In this document: positions 27,544-35,775 of the stretch, piece after piece
How positions within the stretch are numbered: the first letter of the stretch is position 1
How the letters are laid out: each line of letters starts with the position of its first letter
Assembly (NCBI RefSeq): GCF_001304615.2
Contig: NZ_CP032683.1
Coordinates: 2,542,001 to 2,606,000 of the forward strand
Length of the DNA stretch: 64,000 nucleotides
Origin: Methanosarcina flavescens
GTDB taxonomy: Archaea > Halobacteriota > Methanosarcinia > Methanosarcinales > Methanosarcinaceae
Direction: 5' to 3'
Made by a program: the position numbers and the translations under genes
The notes under the pieces: model-generated
The model's database searches: none
Told to the model about the DNA's origin: nothing
What the model saw: the letters and a program-made list of their open reading frames with translations, nothing else

Positions 27544-27800
27544 TTAACTCACATACTTTTTACAATCCTCCCTGAGAATATTTGCAATTAGATCTGAACA
27601 GTAAAAGCCAGAAATGTCAAAAAAGATTATCTTGCCTCCTCCATTTAGATGACTACAGGCGTTATTGACAAAAGCATCAATTTGCTCAGGGGTCAAGTAC
27701 TGGACAACTTGTGCTGCCGTAATCCGGTCAAACGAAGAATTCAACCTGTCCCAGACTTTTTTAGCTTTAATTATAGTATTGTCTTCCAGATACAGGCAAT
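27544..27800 (-). pseudogene. Fragment of a methyltransferase-like gene
   Basis: The frame open from about 27800 reads KVWDRLNSSFDRITAAQVVQYLTPEQIDAFVNNACSHLNGGGKIIFFDI, resembling the middle of a SAM-dependent methyltransferase (post-motif helices and the strand before motif III). No SAM-binding motif I is encoded upstream and the C-terminus is short. Probably a remnant; an intact small gene from the ATG at 27744 (66 residues) is less likely. Confidence 0.5.
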
Positions 27801-27907
27801 GAACGTAAGTAATTTCTTAACGAATAATATAGTAAAGTATTAAAAAAATAAGAAAATCATAAGTAAATGAAATTCAGGTACTTGAGAAAACAGGAGATAA
27901 AATTAAA

Positions 27908-29041
27908 ATGGAAGATATGTTCAGATTTGCGGATGAACTTGGACCATTTAAAATCATCCATATCTACGAACCATCAGTTGACCTTAAAGCGATTCTTGTA
28001 GTGGATAACATCGCCCGGGGACCTGCTCTTGGAGGAGTCCGTATGGCTCCTGATGTGAGTGCTGAAGAATGTTTCAGGCTTGCAAGAGCCATGACCCTTA
28101 AGAATGCAGCTGCAGACGTTCCTTTCGGGGGCGGTAAACTTGTCATTTATGGTGACCCACGGATGCCGCAGGAAAAGAAAATCCAGAAACTTCGAGCGCT
28201 TGCCAGTGCCCTGCGATACACGAAGGAATACATTTTTGCCCCTGACATGGGAACTGACGAGTTCTGTATGGCATGCGTAAAAGATGAGATCGGAAGGGCA
28301 GTAGGCCTTCCCTGCGGAGCTGGAGGAATTCCTCTTGATGAAGTGGGGGCTACAGGCTGGGGGCTTGCAAAGTCTACCGAGGTAGCGCTTCAATACTGTG
28401 ACTTTGAGCTGAATGGAGCTCGTTTAGTTGTTCAGGGTTTTGGGGCAGTTGGGATGCACGTTGCTCGTTTCCTTACCAATAGTGGAGCTGTTCTGGTAGG
28501 AGTTGCCGATTCCCGGGGCGCAGTTCACAACCCGGATGGGCTTGACGTGGATGCCCTTATAAGGCTTAAGAAAGAAGGAAAAAGTGTACTTGACTATCCA
28601 GAAGGGGAAAAGCTTGACAGTAATGCAGTTATCTCAATCCCTTGCGACATATGGATTCCGGCAGCCCGTCCAGATATAATCAACGAGAGCAATGTCCATC
28701 TTCTGAGCACTAAATTGATTATGGAGGGAGCAAACATTCCGATCACCGAAGGGGCTGAAAAAATCCTCTATGAGGCCGGTATTCTTTATGTCCCGGACTT
28801 TATCGCAAACGCAGGCGGCGTAATCTGTGCGGCGTCGGAGTATCAGGGAGCTACCCGGTCCGCAGCTTTTGAGGCAATTGAAGAGAAAGTGAGGAACAAT
28901 ACTGCTCTGGTGCTGGAAGCTGCAAAAACGAAAGGAATCCTGCCAAGGGAAGCTGCAGTCCAGCTTGCTGTAGAAAGAGTTAAGCAAGCCATGGAATACA
29001 GGCGGTGGTCAACCTTTTCTTCGGCTCCGGATTTTTCGTAA
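27908..29041 (+). CDS. Glu/Leu/Phe/Val dehydrogenase family protein
   Basis: NAD(P)-dependent oxidative deaminase of amino acids or the reverse amination. The 377-residue product has the catalytic-domain segments ALGGVRM, MTLKNAAADVPFGGGKLVI (Lys residues 65 and 77) and APDMGTDEF (Asp113), then the Rossmann motif GFGAVG (177-182) and the ANAGGVICAASEY segment. It is shorter than typical glutamate dehydrogenases (about 415-450) and nearer leucine/phenylalanine dehydrogenases, so the substrate cannot be fixed from sequence. Possibly paired in metabolism with the neighbouring acyl-CoA synthetase alpha gene, which would use 2-oxo-acid derived acyl-CoA. Confidence 0.92.
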   Translation: MEDMFRFADELGPFKIIHIYEPSVDLKAILVVDNIARGPALGGVRMAPDVSAEECFRLARAMTLKNAAADVPFGGGKLVIYGDPRMPQEKKIQKLRALASALRYTKEYIFAPDMGTDEFCMACVKDEIGRAVGLPCGAGGIPLDEVGATGWGLAKSTEVALQYCDFELNGARLVVQGFGAVGMHVARFLTNSGAVLVGVADSRGAVHNPDGLDVDALIRLKKEGKSVLDYPEGEKLDSNAVISIPCDIWIPAARPDIINESNVHLLSTKLIMEGANIPITEGAEKILYEAGILYVPDFIANAGGVICAASEYQGATRSAAFEAIEEKVRNNTALVLEAAKTKGILPREAAVQLAVERVKQAMEYRRWSTFSSAPDFS

Positions 29042-29123
29042 CCGCCATGTAGTTCTATTCTCATCCTTTAACTTTTTAAGTTCCCGGTTATTCAGGATTT
29101 TTCGGCTCAAACCGGGCTTCAAC

Positions 29124-30491
29124 TTACTTTTTTCCTCCGCACAACACCTTTGCTGCCCTGACTGCACTATCCGGGGTAAAAAAGACTGGCATTCTGGTAG
29201 CAGTAAAAGCTGAAGCTATTTCCCGGCTGAACTTTCCGCCTGGAAAACAGATAAGGATTGGTTTTCCGCAGCTATCCGCAAAATCCCGAATCTTTTCCGC
29301 AACCTCTGGGGTAAGAAGAGGCGGGCCCCAGAGCAGGCTAACAATTGCAAGGTCATAACCTTCCCTGAAAGCTTCATGAAGAGCATAAATGTAATGTTCA
29401 TTCCTTACACTGCCTGTCAGGTCTATAGGGTTTTTTACGGAAGCAAAAACAGGAAGCTTCTCTTTTAATTTTTTTATAGCTTCGCCTGGGATTTCGGGAA
29501 CCTTGAGCCCTGCTTCCTCACATGCATCGGCAATGGAAATTCCTATTCCTCCACCGTCAGTTATAATGAGGACTCTTTTTCCTTCAGCCAGAGAGTACCT
29601 GTTCAGTACTTTGCAGGCGTCTTTTAATTCCTCATAACTTTCAACTTCTATCACACCTGCTTTTCTGAAAGCGGCTTCATAGGCTTCATATCTCCCACTG
29701 ACAGCGCCAGTATGGGAACTGGCTGCTCTTGCACCTGGTTCCTTCTTTCCTACTTTGAGAGCTACCACTGGCTTTTTTTGCACACATCTGGAAGCAGCAG
29801 CAAGGAACCTGCGCCCGTTTCCTACAGACTCGATGTAGAGTGCAATGGCTTTTGTTGCTTCGTCATCTGCCAGGAATTCGATGCAATCACTTTCATCCAC
29901 ATCAACTTTATTTCCATAGCTTACCACCCTTGCAACCCCTGCTCCTTCGTTTGCCAGCTCGTCCATAATCATAGCGGCAAAGGATCCACTCTGAGTGAGC
30001 ACGGAAACCCCACCCCTGGCAGGCCTTTCGACCTTATCGCTTTTTATAAAAAACGTATCCACATTTGAAATTGTATCGTAGATCCCAAGGCAATTCGGTC
30101 CCATAGCCCGAATACCTTTCTTATCTAAAATTTCTTTCAGGCGAGTCTCCATTTCCTTTCCTTCGGGTCCAATTTCCCTAAACCCGGAACTGACAATTAT
30201 GGCGCCTTTTATATTCTCAACAGGTCCGTCAAGAATTTCAAGAACAATAGGTGCCGGTACTGCAAAAATTGCTATGTCGATTCTGCCCTCTATCTCCCCA
30301 GGATTTGGATAACATTTAAGTCCCCTGATCTCCTGGTAGCCTGGATTTACGGGATATATCTTTCCCTGAAATCCCATATTCAGGAGACTTTCCAGGATTG
30401 TATAGGAAAGCTTTTCGGGATTTGGTGACGCTCCTATCAGGGCTATGCTCTCGGGCTTGAAGAAAAAACCAATATGTTCTTTAGTGGTCAT
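29124..30491 (-). CDS. ADP-forming acetate/acyl-CoA synthetase, alpha subunit
   Basis: Alpha chain of the enzyme acyl-CoA + ADP + Pi to acid + ATP + CoA. The 455-residue product has the CoA-binding Rossmann domain (SIALIGASPNPEKLSY), GPNCLGIYDT, VLTQSGSFAAM and the phospho-accepting His260 in AASSHTGAVSG, then the third domain (ITDGGGIGISIADACE) found in the long alpha form. The ATP-grasp beta chain lies apart at 6903-7670. It is convergent with the amino-acid dehydrogenase gene. Confidence 0.93.
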   Translation of the reverse strand: MTTKEHIGFFFKPESIALIGASPNPEKLSYTILESLLNMGFQGKIYPVNPGYQEIRGLKCYPNPGEIEGRIDIAIFAVPAPIVLEILDGPVENIKGAIIVSSGFREIGPEGKEMETRLKEILDKKGIRAMGPNCLGIYDTISNVDTFFIKSDKVERPARGGVSVLTQSGSFAAMIMDELANEGAGVARVVSYGNKVDVDESDCIEFLADDEATKAIALYIESVGNGRRFLAAASRCVQKKPVVALKVGKKEPGARAASSHTGAVSGRYEAYEAAFRKAGVIEVESYEELKDACKVLNRYSLAEGKRVLIITDGGGIGISIADACEEAGLKVPEIPGEAIKKLKEKLPVFASVKNPIDLTGSVRNEHYIYALHEAFREGYDLAIVSLLWGPPLLTPEVAEKIRDFADSCGKPILICFPGGKFSREIASAFTATRMPVFFTPDSAVRAAKVLCGGKK

Positions 30492-30807
30492 TTATGCCCT
30501 TCCGAATAATGCAGATTATATGCAGATTATAGCTCTGAGCTTAAATACTTGCACCTATAAATTTTGGCTCCATAATTCTTGAAAACAGGGGAAGCATGGA
30601 AAGTGCCAGAAGGCGAGGAAAAACTCGTTACAGAACCTTAAAGGACTGAAGTCAGAAAAAACTTAAAGCATATAGTCCCTATTCCCCGTTTTTTCTGTTT
30701 CTTCTATCTTTCTGTTTCTTCTATCTTTCTGTTTCTTCTATCTTTCTGTTTCTTCTATCTTTATTGTCCTTCCTTTCCATCTTCATTTATTCTTCGGCAA
30801 CTCTGGC
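30492..30807. other. Intergenic region with a 17-bp tandem repeat
   Basis: Between the synthetase alpha gene start and the HxlR gene end. Apart from the repeat array at 30692-30759, no feature is seen. Confidence 0.55.
30692..30759. repeat. Four perfect copies of a 17-bp repeat
   Basis: TTTCTGTTTCTTCTATC occurs four times head to tail, just downstream of the HxlR gene. It is pyrimidine-only on this strand except for one G and one A per unit. Confidence 0.9.
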
Positions 30808-31164
30808 TCAGTGGTCACAGTACATGCAAATGGCTCTCTCGCACTCTTCATTCTGGAACTTCCACTTAAGCCCCCAGCGTTTAATAGCCTGTATTATTTT
30901 CACGAAATCCGTCCCGCTTTCGGTCAGGTAATATTCGGATTTCGGAGGTTTTATTGAGTCGTCAACTTTCTTTGCAATCAGGCCCTCGATTTCCAGTTCG
31001 GTCAGCCTTTCTGAGAGGATTTTTGGGGTTATATAGCCGAGTTTCCTTTTGAGCTCGTTAAAGCGCTTTTCCTTTTTTTCTCCTTTGTGCAGTTCGAGAA
31101 GGATATGGATTGTCCATCTTTTCCCGATGATATTCATAGTCTTATAGACTGTGCAGTCTTTCAT
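30808..31164 (-). CDS. HxlR-family regulator with C-terminal cysteines
   Basis: Winged-helix transcription factor of 118 residues: KTMNIIGKRWTIHILLELHKGEKRFNEL-type start, TPKILSERLTELEIEGLIAKKV recognition region, and SEYYLTESG wing. It has a Cys near the N-terminus (C4, common in the family) and an unusual C-terminal cluster, C109, C114 and C117 (ECERAICMYCDH), which could sense redox state or bind metal. It is divergent from the siroheme protein gene, with inverted repeats between them, so it likely controls itself and that gene. Confidence 0.92.
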   Translation of the reverse strand: MKDCTVYKTMNIIGKRWTIHILLELHKGEKKEKRFNELKRKLGYITPKILSERLTELEIEGLIAKKVDDSIKPPKSEYYLTESGTDFVKIIQAIKRWGLKWKFQNEECERAICMYCDH

Positions 31165-31195
31165 AGTATAAACATAGAAACTGTCTGATATATAA

Positions 31196-31232
31196 ATTAG
31201 TATCTCTAATATACTGGTATCAAAAAGATACT
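31196..31232. promoter_or_regulatory. Operator-like inverted repeats between the HxlR and Dsr-like genes
   Basis: AGTATC (31199-31204), GGTATC (31216-31221) and GATACT (31227-31232) form inverted repeats; the GGTATC-aaaaa-GATACT pair has a 5-base spacer. The first half lies within ATTAGTATCTCTAA, the motif also seen at 1474-1487. On the minus strand a box A-like TATATAA at about 31187-31193 is adjacent. Likely binding sites of the HxlR protein, by position. Confidence 0.6.
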
Positions 31233-31306
31233 ATTATAAATGACATTTTATAAAATCTGTCTATATAATATATTGGAAAAATCCATAAGATTCGGAAGGA
31301 TCAGCC

Positions 31307-31966
31307 ATGAAAGACAACTTACCTCAAAAAGGTGCAATCGTTCAGAGAGACCGTGAGACCTATGCAATCGCTCCCCACCTCCCAGGAGGAATTGTGGATC
31401 CGAAAACCCTCATGAAAATCGCTAAAGTTGCGGAAAAATATGGGGCTGCTGCCCTCAAGATGACTTCTGCCCAGAGGATTGCAATCGTGGGCCTGAAAGA
31501 AGAAGACCTTGATAATGTGTGGGCTGAGCTTGATATGAAGCCTGGCGCAGCTATAGGACTTTGCGTAAGAAGCGTGAAGTTCTGTCCGGGAACGACTTTT
31601 TGCAAGCAGGGAAAACAGGACGCTGTAAGTCTGGGTCTTAAACTGGATGAGAAGTACCACGGAATGCCCATGCCTTCCAAAATGAAAATGGCTGTTTCCG
31701 GCTGTCCTAATTCCTGCGCCGAACCTGCCATCAAAGACATAGGGGTAATGGGCACTGCTAAAGGATATATCTTAATGGTCGGAGGCTCTGCAGCCGCGAC
31801 TCCACGACTTGCTGAGGTTGTTGCAAAGGAACTGTCAGAAGAAGAGGTTCTTGAGACAATCGATAGAATTATTAACTTCTATAAGAGCTCCGGCACGAAA
31901 AAGAGGCTTGGGAGGTTCGTTGGAGATGTAGGCCTTGAGAATTTCAAAACCCAAGTAGGCCTGTAA
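31307..31966 (+). CDS. Small siroheme [4Fe-4S] Dsr-like protein (nitrite/sulfite reductase family)
   Basis: A single-domain relative of sulfite/nitrite reductases found in methanogens (group I Dsr-like proteins), probably binding siroheme and a [4Fe-4S] cluster. In 219 residues it shows a ferredoxin-like half-domain (ALKMTSAQRIAIVGL) and the cluster/siroheme ligands C93-x5-C99 and C133-x3-C137 (KFCPGTTFC, SGCPNSC). It lacks the duplicated half of full reductases. Substrate is not established. Divergent from the HxlR gene, which probably regulates it. Confidence 0.92.
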   Translation: MKDNLPQKGAIVQRDRETYAIAPHLPGGIVDPKTLMKIAKVAEKYGAAALKMTSAQRIAIVGLKEEDLDNVWAELDMKPGAAIGLCVRSVKFCPGTTFCKQGKQDAVSLGLKLDEKYHGMPMPSKMKMAVSGCPNSCAEPAIKDIGVMGTAKGYILMVGGSAAATPRLAEVVAKELSEEEVLETIDRIINFYKSSGTKKRLGRFVGDVGLENFKTQVGL

Positions 31967-32345
31967 ACCCAGCATTCATTAACTTCTATAACGCTTAAAT
32001 CGCTTCTTGCCGTCTTTAGAAGAACGGAATGCTCCAGTTAAAAAGGTTCCTCATGTAAGCACCCTTAACCCCAGATCTTATCCGGGGTTCCAGGGGCAAA
32101 AATTGTTACCAGTTCTCCAAAATTGGCTCCTGGAGTATATGAAGTTCTGAGGTAATATGAAAGTTTATATCCACAGGCATATATGGGCAGATATTAGAAT
32201 TGGATATGCAGGGAAAAAGAGCAATCGATAAGTAATAAAAACAATAAAAGTAATAAGTAATCAAAAATTAGCCTGGAAATCTGGTGCAGGCTATCTTGAT
32301 TTAATGCTGGGAAACATTAAAATTATGGTCAAAAGGGGAAAATAG
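31967..32345. other. Intergenic region, no gene seen
   Basis: AT-rich gap between the Dsr-like and cupin genes. No ORF, tRNA or strong hairpin is apparent. AGGGG at 32334-32338 serves the cupin gene. Confidence 0.5.
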
Positions 32346-32684
32346 ATGAAAATTATTGAGATGAAATCCTCACCTGAAAAGCCGAACCCTCACAATGTGA
32401 GCGTCCGGATGCTTTATGATACCGAAAACGCACAGGCAGTACATATAGAACTCAAGCCTGGAGAAGCGTTAAAGAAACACATAACACCAGTAGATGTATT
32501 TTTTTACGTGCTTGAAGGAAAAGGAGTAGTTGAGATTGGGGATGAAACAGAGGAAGTCAGCAGGGATATGTTGATCGAAAGTCCTGCTAAAATTCCTCAC
32601 CGCCTTATGAATCCTGGAGATGAGGTTTTCAGGGTGCTGGTTGTTAAAGCTCCAAGGCAAACTGAGGCTACGCGCCTGCTATAA
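32346..32684 (+). CDS. Cupin-domain protein
   Basis: Single beta-barrel protein of 112 residues. Motif 1 is degenerate (LKPGEALKKHITPVDVFFYVLEGKGVVEIGDE, one His only) and motif 2 is IESPAKIPHRLMNPGDEV, giving two possible metal-ligand His. It may bind a metal or small ligand; no reaction can be assigned. The next gene begins 21 bases later, so the two are probably co-transcribed. Confidence 0.9.
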   Translation: MKIIEMKSSPEKPNPHNVSVRMLYDTENAQAVHIELKPGEALKKHITPVDVFFYVLEGKGVVEIGDETEEVSRDMLIESPAKIPHRLMNPGDEVFRVLVVKAPRQTEATRLL

Positions 32685-32705
32685 GACAGACCGGACTGTG
32701 TAAGG

Positions 32706-33050
32706 ATGACTAAAAAAACAAAACCGAAAAAGATAGCTGTTGTCCGCTGTGAACTGGTCTCGGAGACCTGCCCCGGAGTGGGTTGCTTCAAAGCCTTCAA
32801 TGAAAGAAAATCCAGCTTTGAGGGTTATGATACGGATACGCAAATGATAGCATTTTTCACATGTGGGGGCTGCTCGGGCAGGAGAGTTTACCGGCTGGTG
32901 AACACCCTGAAAAAACATGGGCTGGATGCTGTGCATCTCAGCTCCTGCATGCTTATGGAAGATAGTTACCCTAAATGCCCAAACCTTGATAGTATCAGAA
33001 AAACGATCAAGGACGCAGGCATAGAAATTGTTGAAGGCACACATCACTGA
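32706..33050 (+). CDS. CGGC-motif protein
   Basis: Small Cys-rich protein of the CGGC family, common in anaerobes, predicted to bind metal. In 114 residues it has the name motif FFTCGGCSGRR (C53, C56), an earlier CPGVGC (C22, C27) and a later HLSSCM plus KCPN. The pattern suggests a metal or cluster site. It is downstream of the cupin gene in an apparent two-gene operon. Function is unknown. Confidence 0.88.
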   Translation: MTKKTKPKKIAVVRCELVSETCPGVGCFKAFNERKSSFEGYDTDTQMIAFFTCGGCSGRRVYRLVNTLKKHGLDAVHLSSCMLMEDSYPKCPNLDSIRKTIKDAGIEIVEGTHH

Positions 33051-33363
33051 AAATTGATTAACCTATTAATAATCTACATAATATGCCTCTAGCAACATGC
33101 ATGCTTACCAGAAGACAATGCAGGGGAGTAAAGATAAAACTATTCTGGATAAAAACTATTCTGCACCCTGAATTCCTGTAAATTAAGTAATTTCGAGATT
33201 GAAGCATGAGGTTCACCTACAGCGAAGCCTTTTGCAGATATAGTTTTTAGAGGAACGCATTTGCGAATAAGACTTTTTAAAAATAAACTAACTTTTAATG
33301 AAATAAAACAAGTTTAAAAAATGAACTTGCAGATAGAATCCGAAATATGCCAAGGTCGATAAA
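33051..33363. other. Intergenic region, no gene seen
   Basis: AT-rich gap before the 151-residue hypothetical gene; nothing coding or structured is recognised. Confidence 0.5.
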
Positions 33364-33819
33364 ATGAGCCATGATATCACTCGGGATCGGAGAATTGAAG
33401 ATGATGAGAACTACGAAGGTGCAGACCTTGAACTTCGGGATATTCCCCTTCCAAATACGGGAAATATCCTGTATTCAATTCTAAATTCTTTAAACCATAA
33501 TATTGCAAACTTTTACGCTTATACAAAATTCAGAGATTATCTTTCTCAGAATACTTTGGATCTGGAACTTCTCCAGAGAAGCATGAGTATTCACAGGGAC
33601 TTCTCAGCCCTGCTGCTGCACACAAAAGAAGAACTGGTACTTATTTATCCGGAGCTTCTGGAAAAAGCTGAGAAGTTATTGTTCAAAGGGGGAACAGGTA
33701 CGGATCTCATAAATTATACCCGTAAAATGTGCAAATTAGTTAACGATTATAAAGAAATGCTGCACAGGGAAGGCTATTTGCCGGATCTCAGAATGAAACT
33801 ATCGCTGGACGACATTTGA
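33364..33819 (+). CDS. Hypothetical helical protein
   Basis: I do not recognise this 151-residue protein. It begins with an acidic, polar stretch (residues 1-25), then is almost wholly alpha-helical by composition (LYSILNSLNHNIANFYAYTKFRDYL, IHRDFSALLLHTKEELVLIYPELLEKAEKLL), with no Cys and no transmembrane segment. Coding is supported by a continuous frame with ordinary codon use and the short gap to the ferredoxin/zinc-ribbon gene 67 bases downstream on the same strand, which hints at a joint role. Confidence 0.75.
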   Translation: MSHDITRDRRIEDDENYEGADLELRDIPLPNTGNILYSILNSLNHNIANFYAYTKFRDYLSQNTLDLELLQRSMSIHRDFSALLLHTKEELVLIYPELLEKAEKLLFKGGTGTDLINYTRKMCKLVNDYKEMLHREGYLPDLRMKLSLDDI

Positions 33820-33886
33820 GTCCTGTCTTCCAATGTATATGCCAAATGATTTTTTAACAGAAAAATCTTGAGAGGAGATCGGTTTA

Positions 33887-34255
33887 ATGGTAAAACGAAT
33901 GATAATAAAAATTGACGAAAAAAAATGTACAGGTTGCGGAAAATGTGTAGCACCCTGCGCCGAAGGTGCTATTAAAATCATTAATGGAAAAGCAAAAGTC
34001 ATATCCGAAGAACTTTGCGACGGTATGGGCTTCTGCATCGGAGTCTGTCCAGAAGGCGCACTATCGGTCGAAGAAAGATACACTGTCGAGTTTAACCGGG
34101 AGAAAGCAGAGGCCCAGCCCAAACGAAAAGATATCTCAATCCAGTGTTTCTCCTGCGGTGCCGGTGAATATACCAGCTACCTCCTTCCTCTCAGGCACAA
34201 CATGCAAAGCCTGTGGGTCTGCACTCGCTGCCTTCCTAAGCTGATCCACGGTTAA
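33887..34255 (+). CDS. Ferredoxin fused to a zinc-ribbon-like C-terminus
   Basis: 122 residues with two parts. Residues 1-60 are a two-cluster ferredoxin: the first motif is complete (C14, C17, C20, C24, CTGCGKCVAPC), the second has C44, C50 and C54 but Met at 47, so one cluster lacks a ligand. Residues 85-118 hold two CxxC pairs (C87/C90 and C112/C115) as in a zinc ribbon or a third metal site. GAGGAG at 33872-33877 supports the ATG at 33887. Likely an electron carrier with a docking or sensor module. Its partner is unknown. Confidence 0.88.
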   Translation: MVKRMIIKIDEKKCTGCGKCVAPCAEGAIKIINGKAKVISEELCDGMGFCIGVCPEGALSVEERYTVEFNREKAEAQPKRKDISIQCFSCGAGEYTSYLLPLRHNMQSLWVCTRCLPKLIHG

Positions 34256-34292
34256 TTCTTTCAATCTCTTGATCAAAACCGCTGTGCTGCAA

Positions 34293-34464
34293 CCCTTTTA
34301 CGAAAAGGCTTGACCGAAAATGCTGTTTTTGATCAAACTTTTTCTTAAAAAGTTTGCGTTTATCACCAAGCGTTGAGCCGCTTGACCACGCCGTCACGCC
34401 GGTTTTTGATCAAACTTTTTTTCAAAAAGTTTGCGCTCAAGCACTTTTTTTCAAAAGGCTTGCG
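34293..34464. repeat. Dispersed hairpin repeat family, several units
   Basis: Two nearly identical 34-base units lie at 34325-34358 and 34402-34435: GTTTTTGATCAAAC, then a hairpin AAACTTTTT..AAAAAGTTT, then GCG. Decayed partial units flank them (34293-34316, 34438-34464). Between the two is CCGCTTGACCACGCCGT. The same modules appear in inverse orientation at 53848-53960, so this is a dispersed family rather than a local duplication. Confidence 0.8.
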
Positions 34465-34474
34465 ACCCTACTGC

Positions 34475-35026
34475 TCACTCTGATTTTATGTAAATATCTC
34501 TCATAGTGTGTAGCCATCTGTGAAATTCTTCATGCTTTCCGGGGCCTATTATTTCAATTTCCACAGCTTCAAAACGTTCCAGCAAATCTTTCTGAACAGT
34601 CTCCGAAAGGTGCGTGTCAGCCATCGGGAAAAGCTTATTGTCTTCTTTTTCAATATGCGGATTTAGAAGTTGAATATAGGCCCTCGAATTCTCAACTATC
34701 GCTGGAAATTCTCTATTGCCCTTTCCTGAAGCTGTTTTTTCTATTCTGTTGACATACTGCCTTGCCTGTTCATGTTCTTTTTTAAGTGAGGCTATTAACT
34801 CTCCTGAGCCGGAAATTCCTGCTTTTTCCATTTCAGGGAAAAGATAAGCTTCCTCCTTTGTGTGATGGCATCTGTCAACAAATACTCTCATAAACTCTAT
34901 CAGTCCGTCAAGATGCTCCTGCTTAACGCTTTTCCCGGATTCTATATTTGTGCACATTCCATCAAGGATTCTCAGCATCAGTTTAACAGCTTCGTGTTCC
35001 TCTTTTAAGTCAACTGTAGGTCTCAT
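34475..35026 (-). CDS. Hemerythrin-like (HHE) domain protein
   Basis: Four-helix-bundle protein expected to bind a di-iron centre through His/Glu; roles include oxygen or NO sensing and iron handling. From the ATG at 35026 (AGGGG six bases upstream) the product is 183 residues with EEHEAVKLMLRIL, DRCHHTKEEAYLFPEME, KKEHEQARQYV, NPHIEKEDNKLFPMAD and a final HEEFHRWLH, giving the expected spaced His/Glu ligands. An in-frame upstream start at 35074 is less likely. It is downstream of the SnoaL-like gene but has its own spacing of over 80 bases to the coding region. Confidence 0.9.
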   Translation of the reverse strand: MRPTVDLKEEHEAVKLMLRILDGMCTNIESGKSVKQEHLDGLIEFMRVFVDRCHHTKEEAYLFPEMEKAGISGSGELIASLKKEHEQARQYVNRIEKTASGKGNREFPAIVENSRAYIQLLNPHIEKEDNKLFPMADTHLSETVQKDLLERFEAVEIEIIGPGKHEEFHRWLHTMRDIYIKSE

Positions 35027-35157
35027 CTTACCCCTCTTATATTGGAAAAATACTTCGTCTCTGAGCTTATACATTTCCTTTCTTGTGTATCCCTCTATTT
35101 TTATCCCGTATCCTGCCCAAACTGTCTGGAACGTCTGATCAAATTAACCTCTGATGG

Positions 35158-35574
35158 TCAGGGTGAAGAGAAAATTCCTAGCTGTTGCATGAGCCCAAGG
35201 AGGTTAACCTCGCCCCATAACTCTGCAATCTTACCGCCTTTAATGCGGAAAATCTCTATACCAGTCATGGTTATAGGCTTGCCTGTAGCCGGTAAATTCA
35301 TGAAATCGCCTTTATGTATGCCTTGAGCTGTAAAACGGGCGACCACTTTATCACCTTCAGCAACCATGTCCTCAATTGTAACATTGAGGTGCTCGAAGGC
35401 TAACCTGCATGTGGTAATTACTTCGTTTATTCCTTCAATTCCCGCCGGAGCAGGCAGAGGAACATGCATAGCGAAATCAGGTGATAACAGTTCATTAGCA
35501 GCATTTATATCCCCCTTACAAGGCCCTACTTCGAAGAATCGACGAACTATTGCTTTGTTTTCTTCTGTGTACAT
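35158..35574 (-). CDS. SnoaL-like / ester cyclase fold protein
   Basis: 138 residues of the SnoaL-type NTF2-like fold: NKAIVRRFFEVGPCKGDINAANELLSPDF at the N-terminus, then RFTAQGIHKGDFMNLPATGKPITMTGIEIFRIKGGKIAELWGEVNLLGLMQQLG, the typical family core. Such proteins act as cyclases, hydrolases or binding proteins; no substrate can be given. Its codon use resembles its neighbours. Possibly acquired, since most relatives are bacterial, but the sequence itself does not show this. Confidence 0.88.
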   Translation of the reverse strand: MYTEENKAIVRRFFEVGPCKGDINAANELLSPDFAMHVPLPAPAGIEGINEVITTCRLAFEHLNVTIEDMVAEGDKVVARFTAQGIHKGDFMNLPATGKPITMTGIEIFRIKGGKIAELWGEVNLLGLMQQLGIFSSP

Positions 35575-35775
35575 GTTTCCCTCTTTCCTTTTTCTGATAA
35601 AAGTTAATACTGGCTTAGTTCAAATCGGGTGTAAGAACAATATTATCATTAATATATGAGTTTGGGGAGGAAATGTACTTAAAAGTATTTGGAGACATTG
35701 AAAATAAAATGGAGATTTTTGATTGGAGTTTATTTTTCAGGAATATTTTTTAAGTTCCTAACTGTTAAATTCCCT

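Noticed and set aside
30692-30759. A CRISPR array or minisatellite gene
   Set aside because: Units are directly adjacent with no spacers, and the array has no coding potential.
34293-34464. A CRISPR array
   Set aside because: Units are few, decayed, and lack regular unique spacers; the same modules occur dispersed at 53.85 kb.
34475-35574. A combined hemerythrin/SnoaL toxin-antitoxin or sensor operon
   Set aside because: Both are ordinary single-domain proteins with separate upstream regions; nothing in sequence links their functions.
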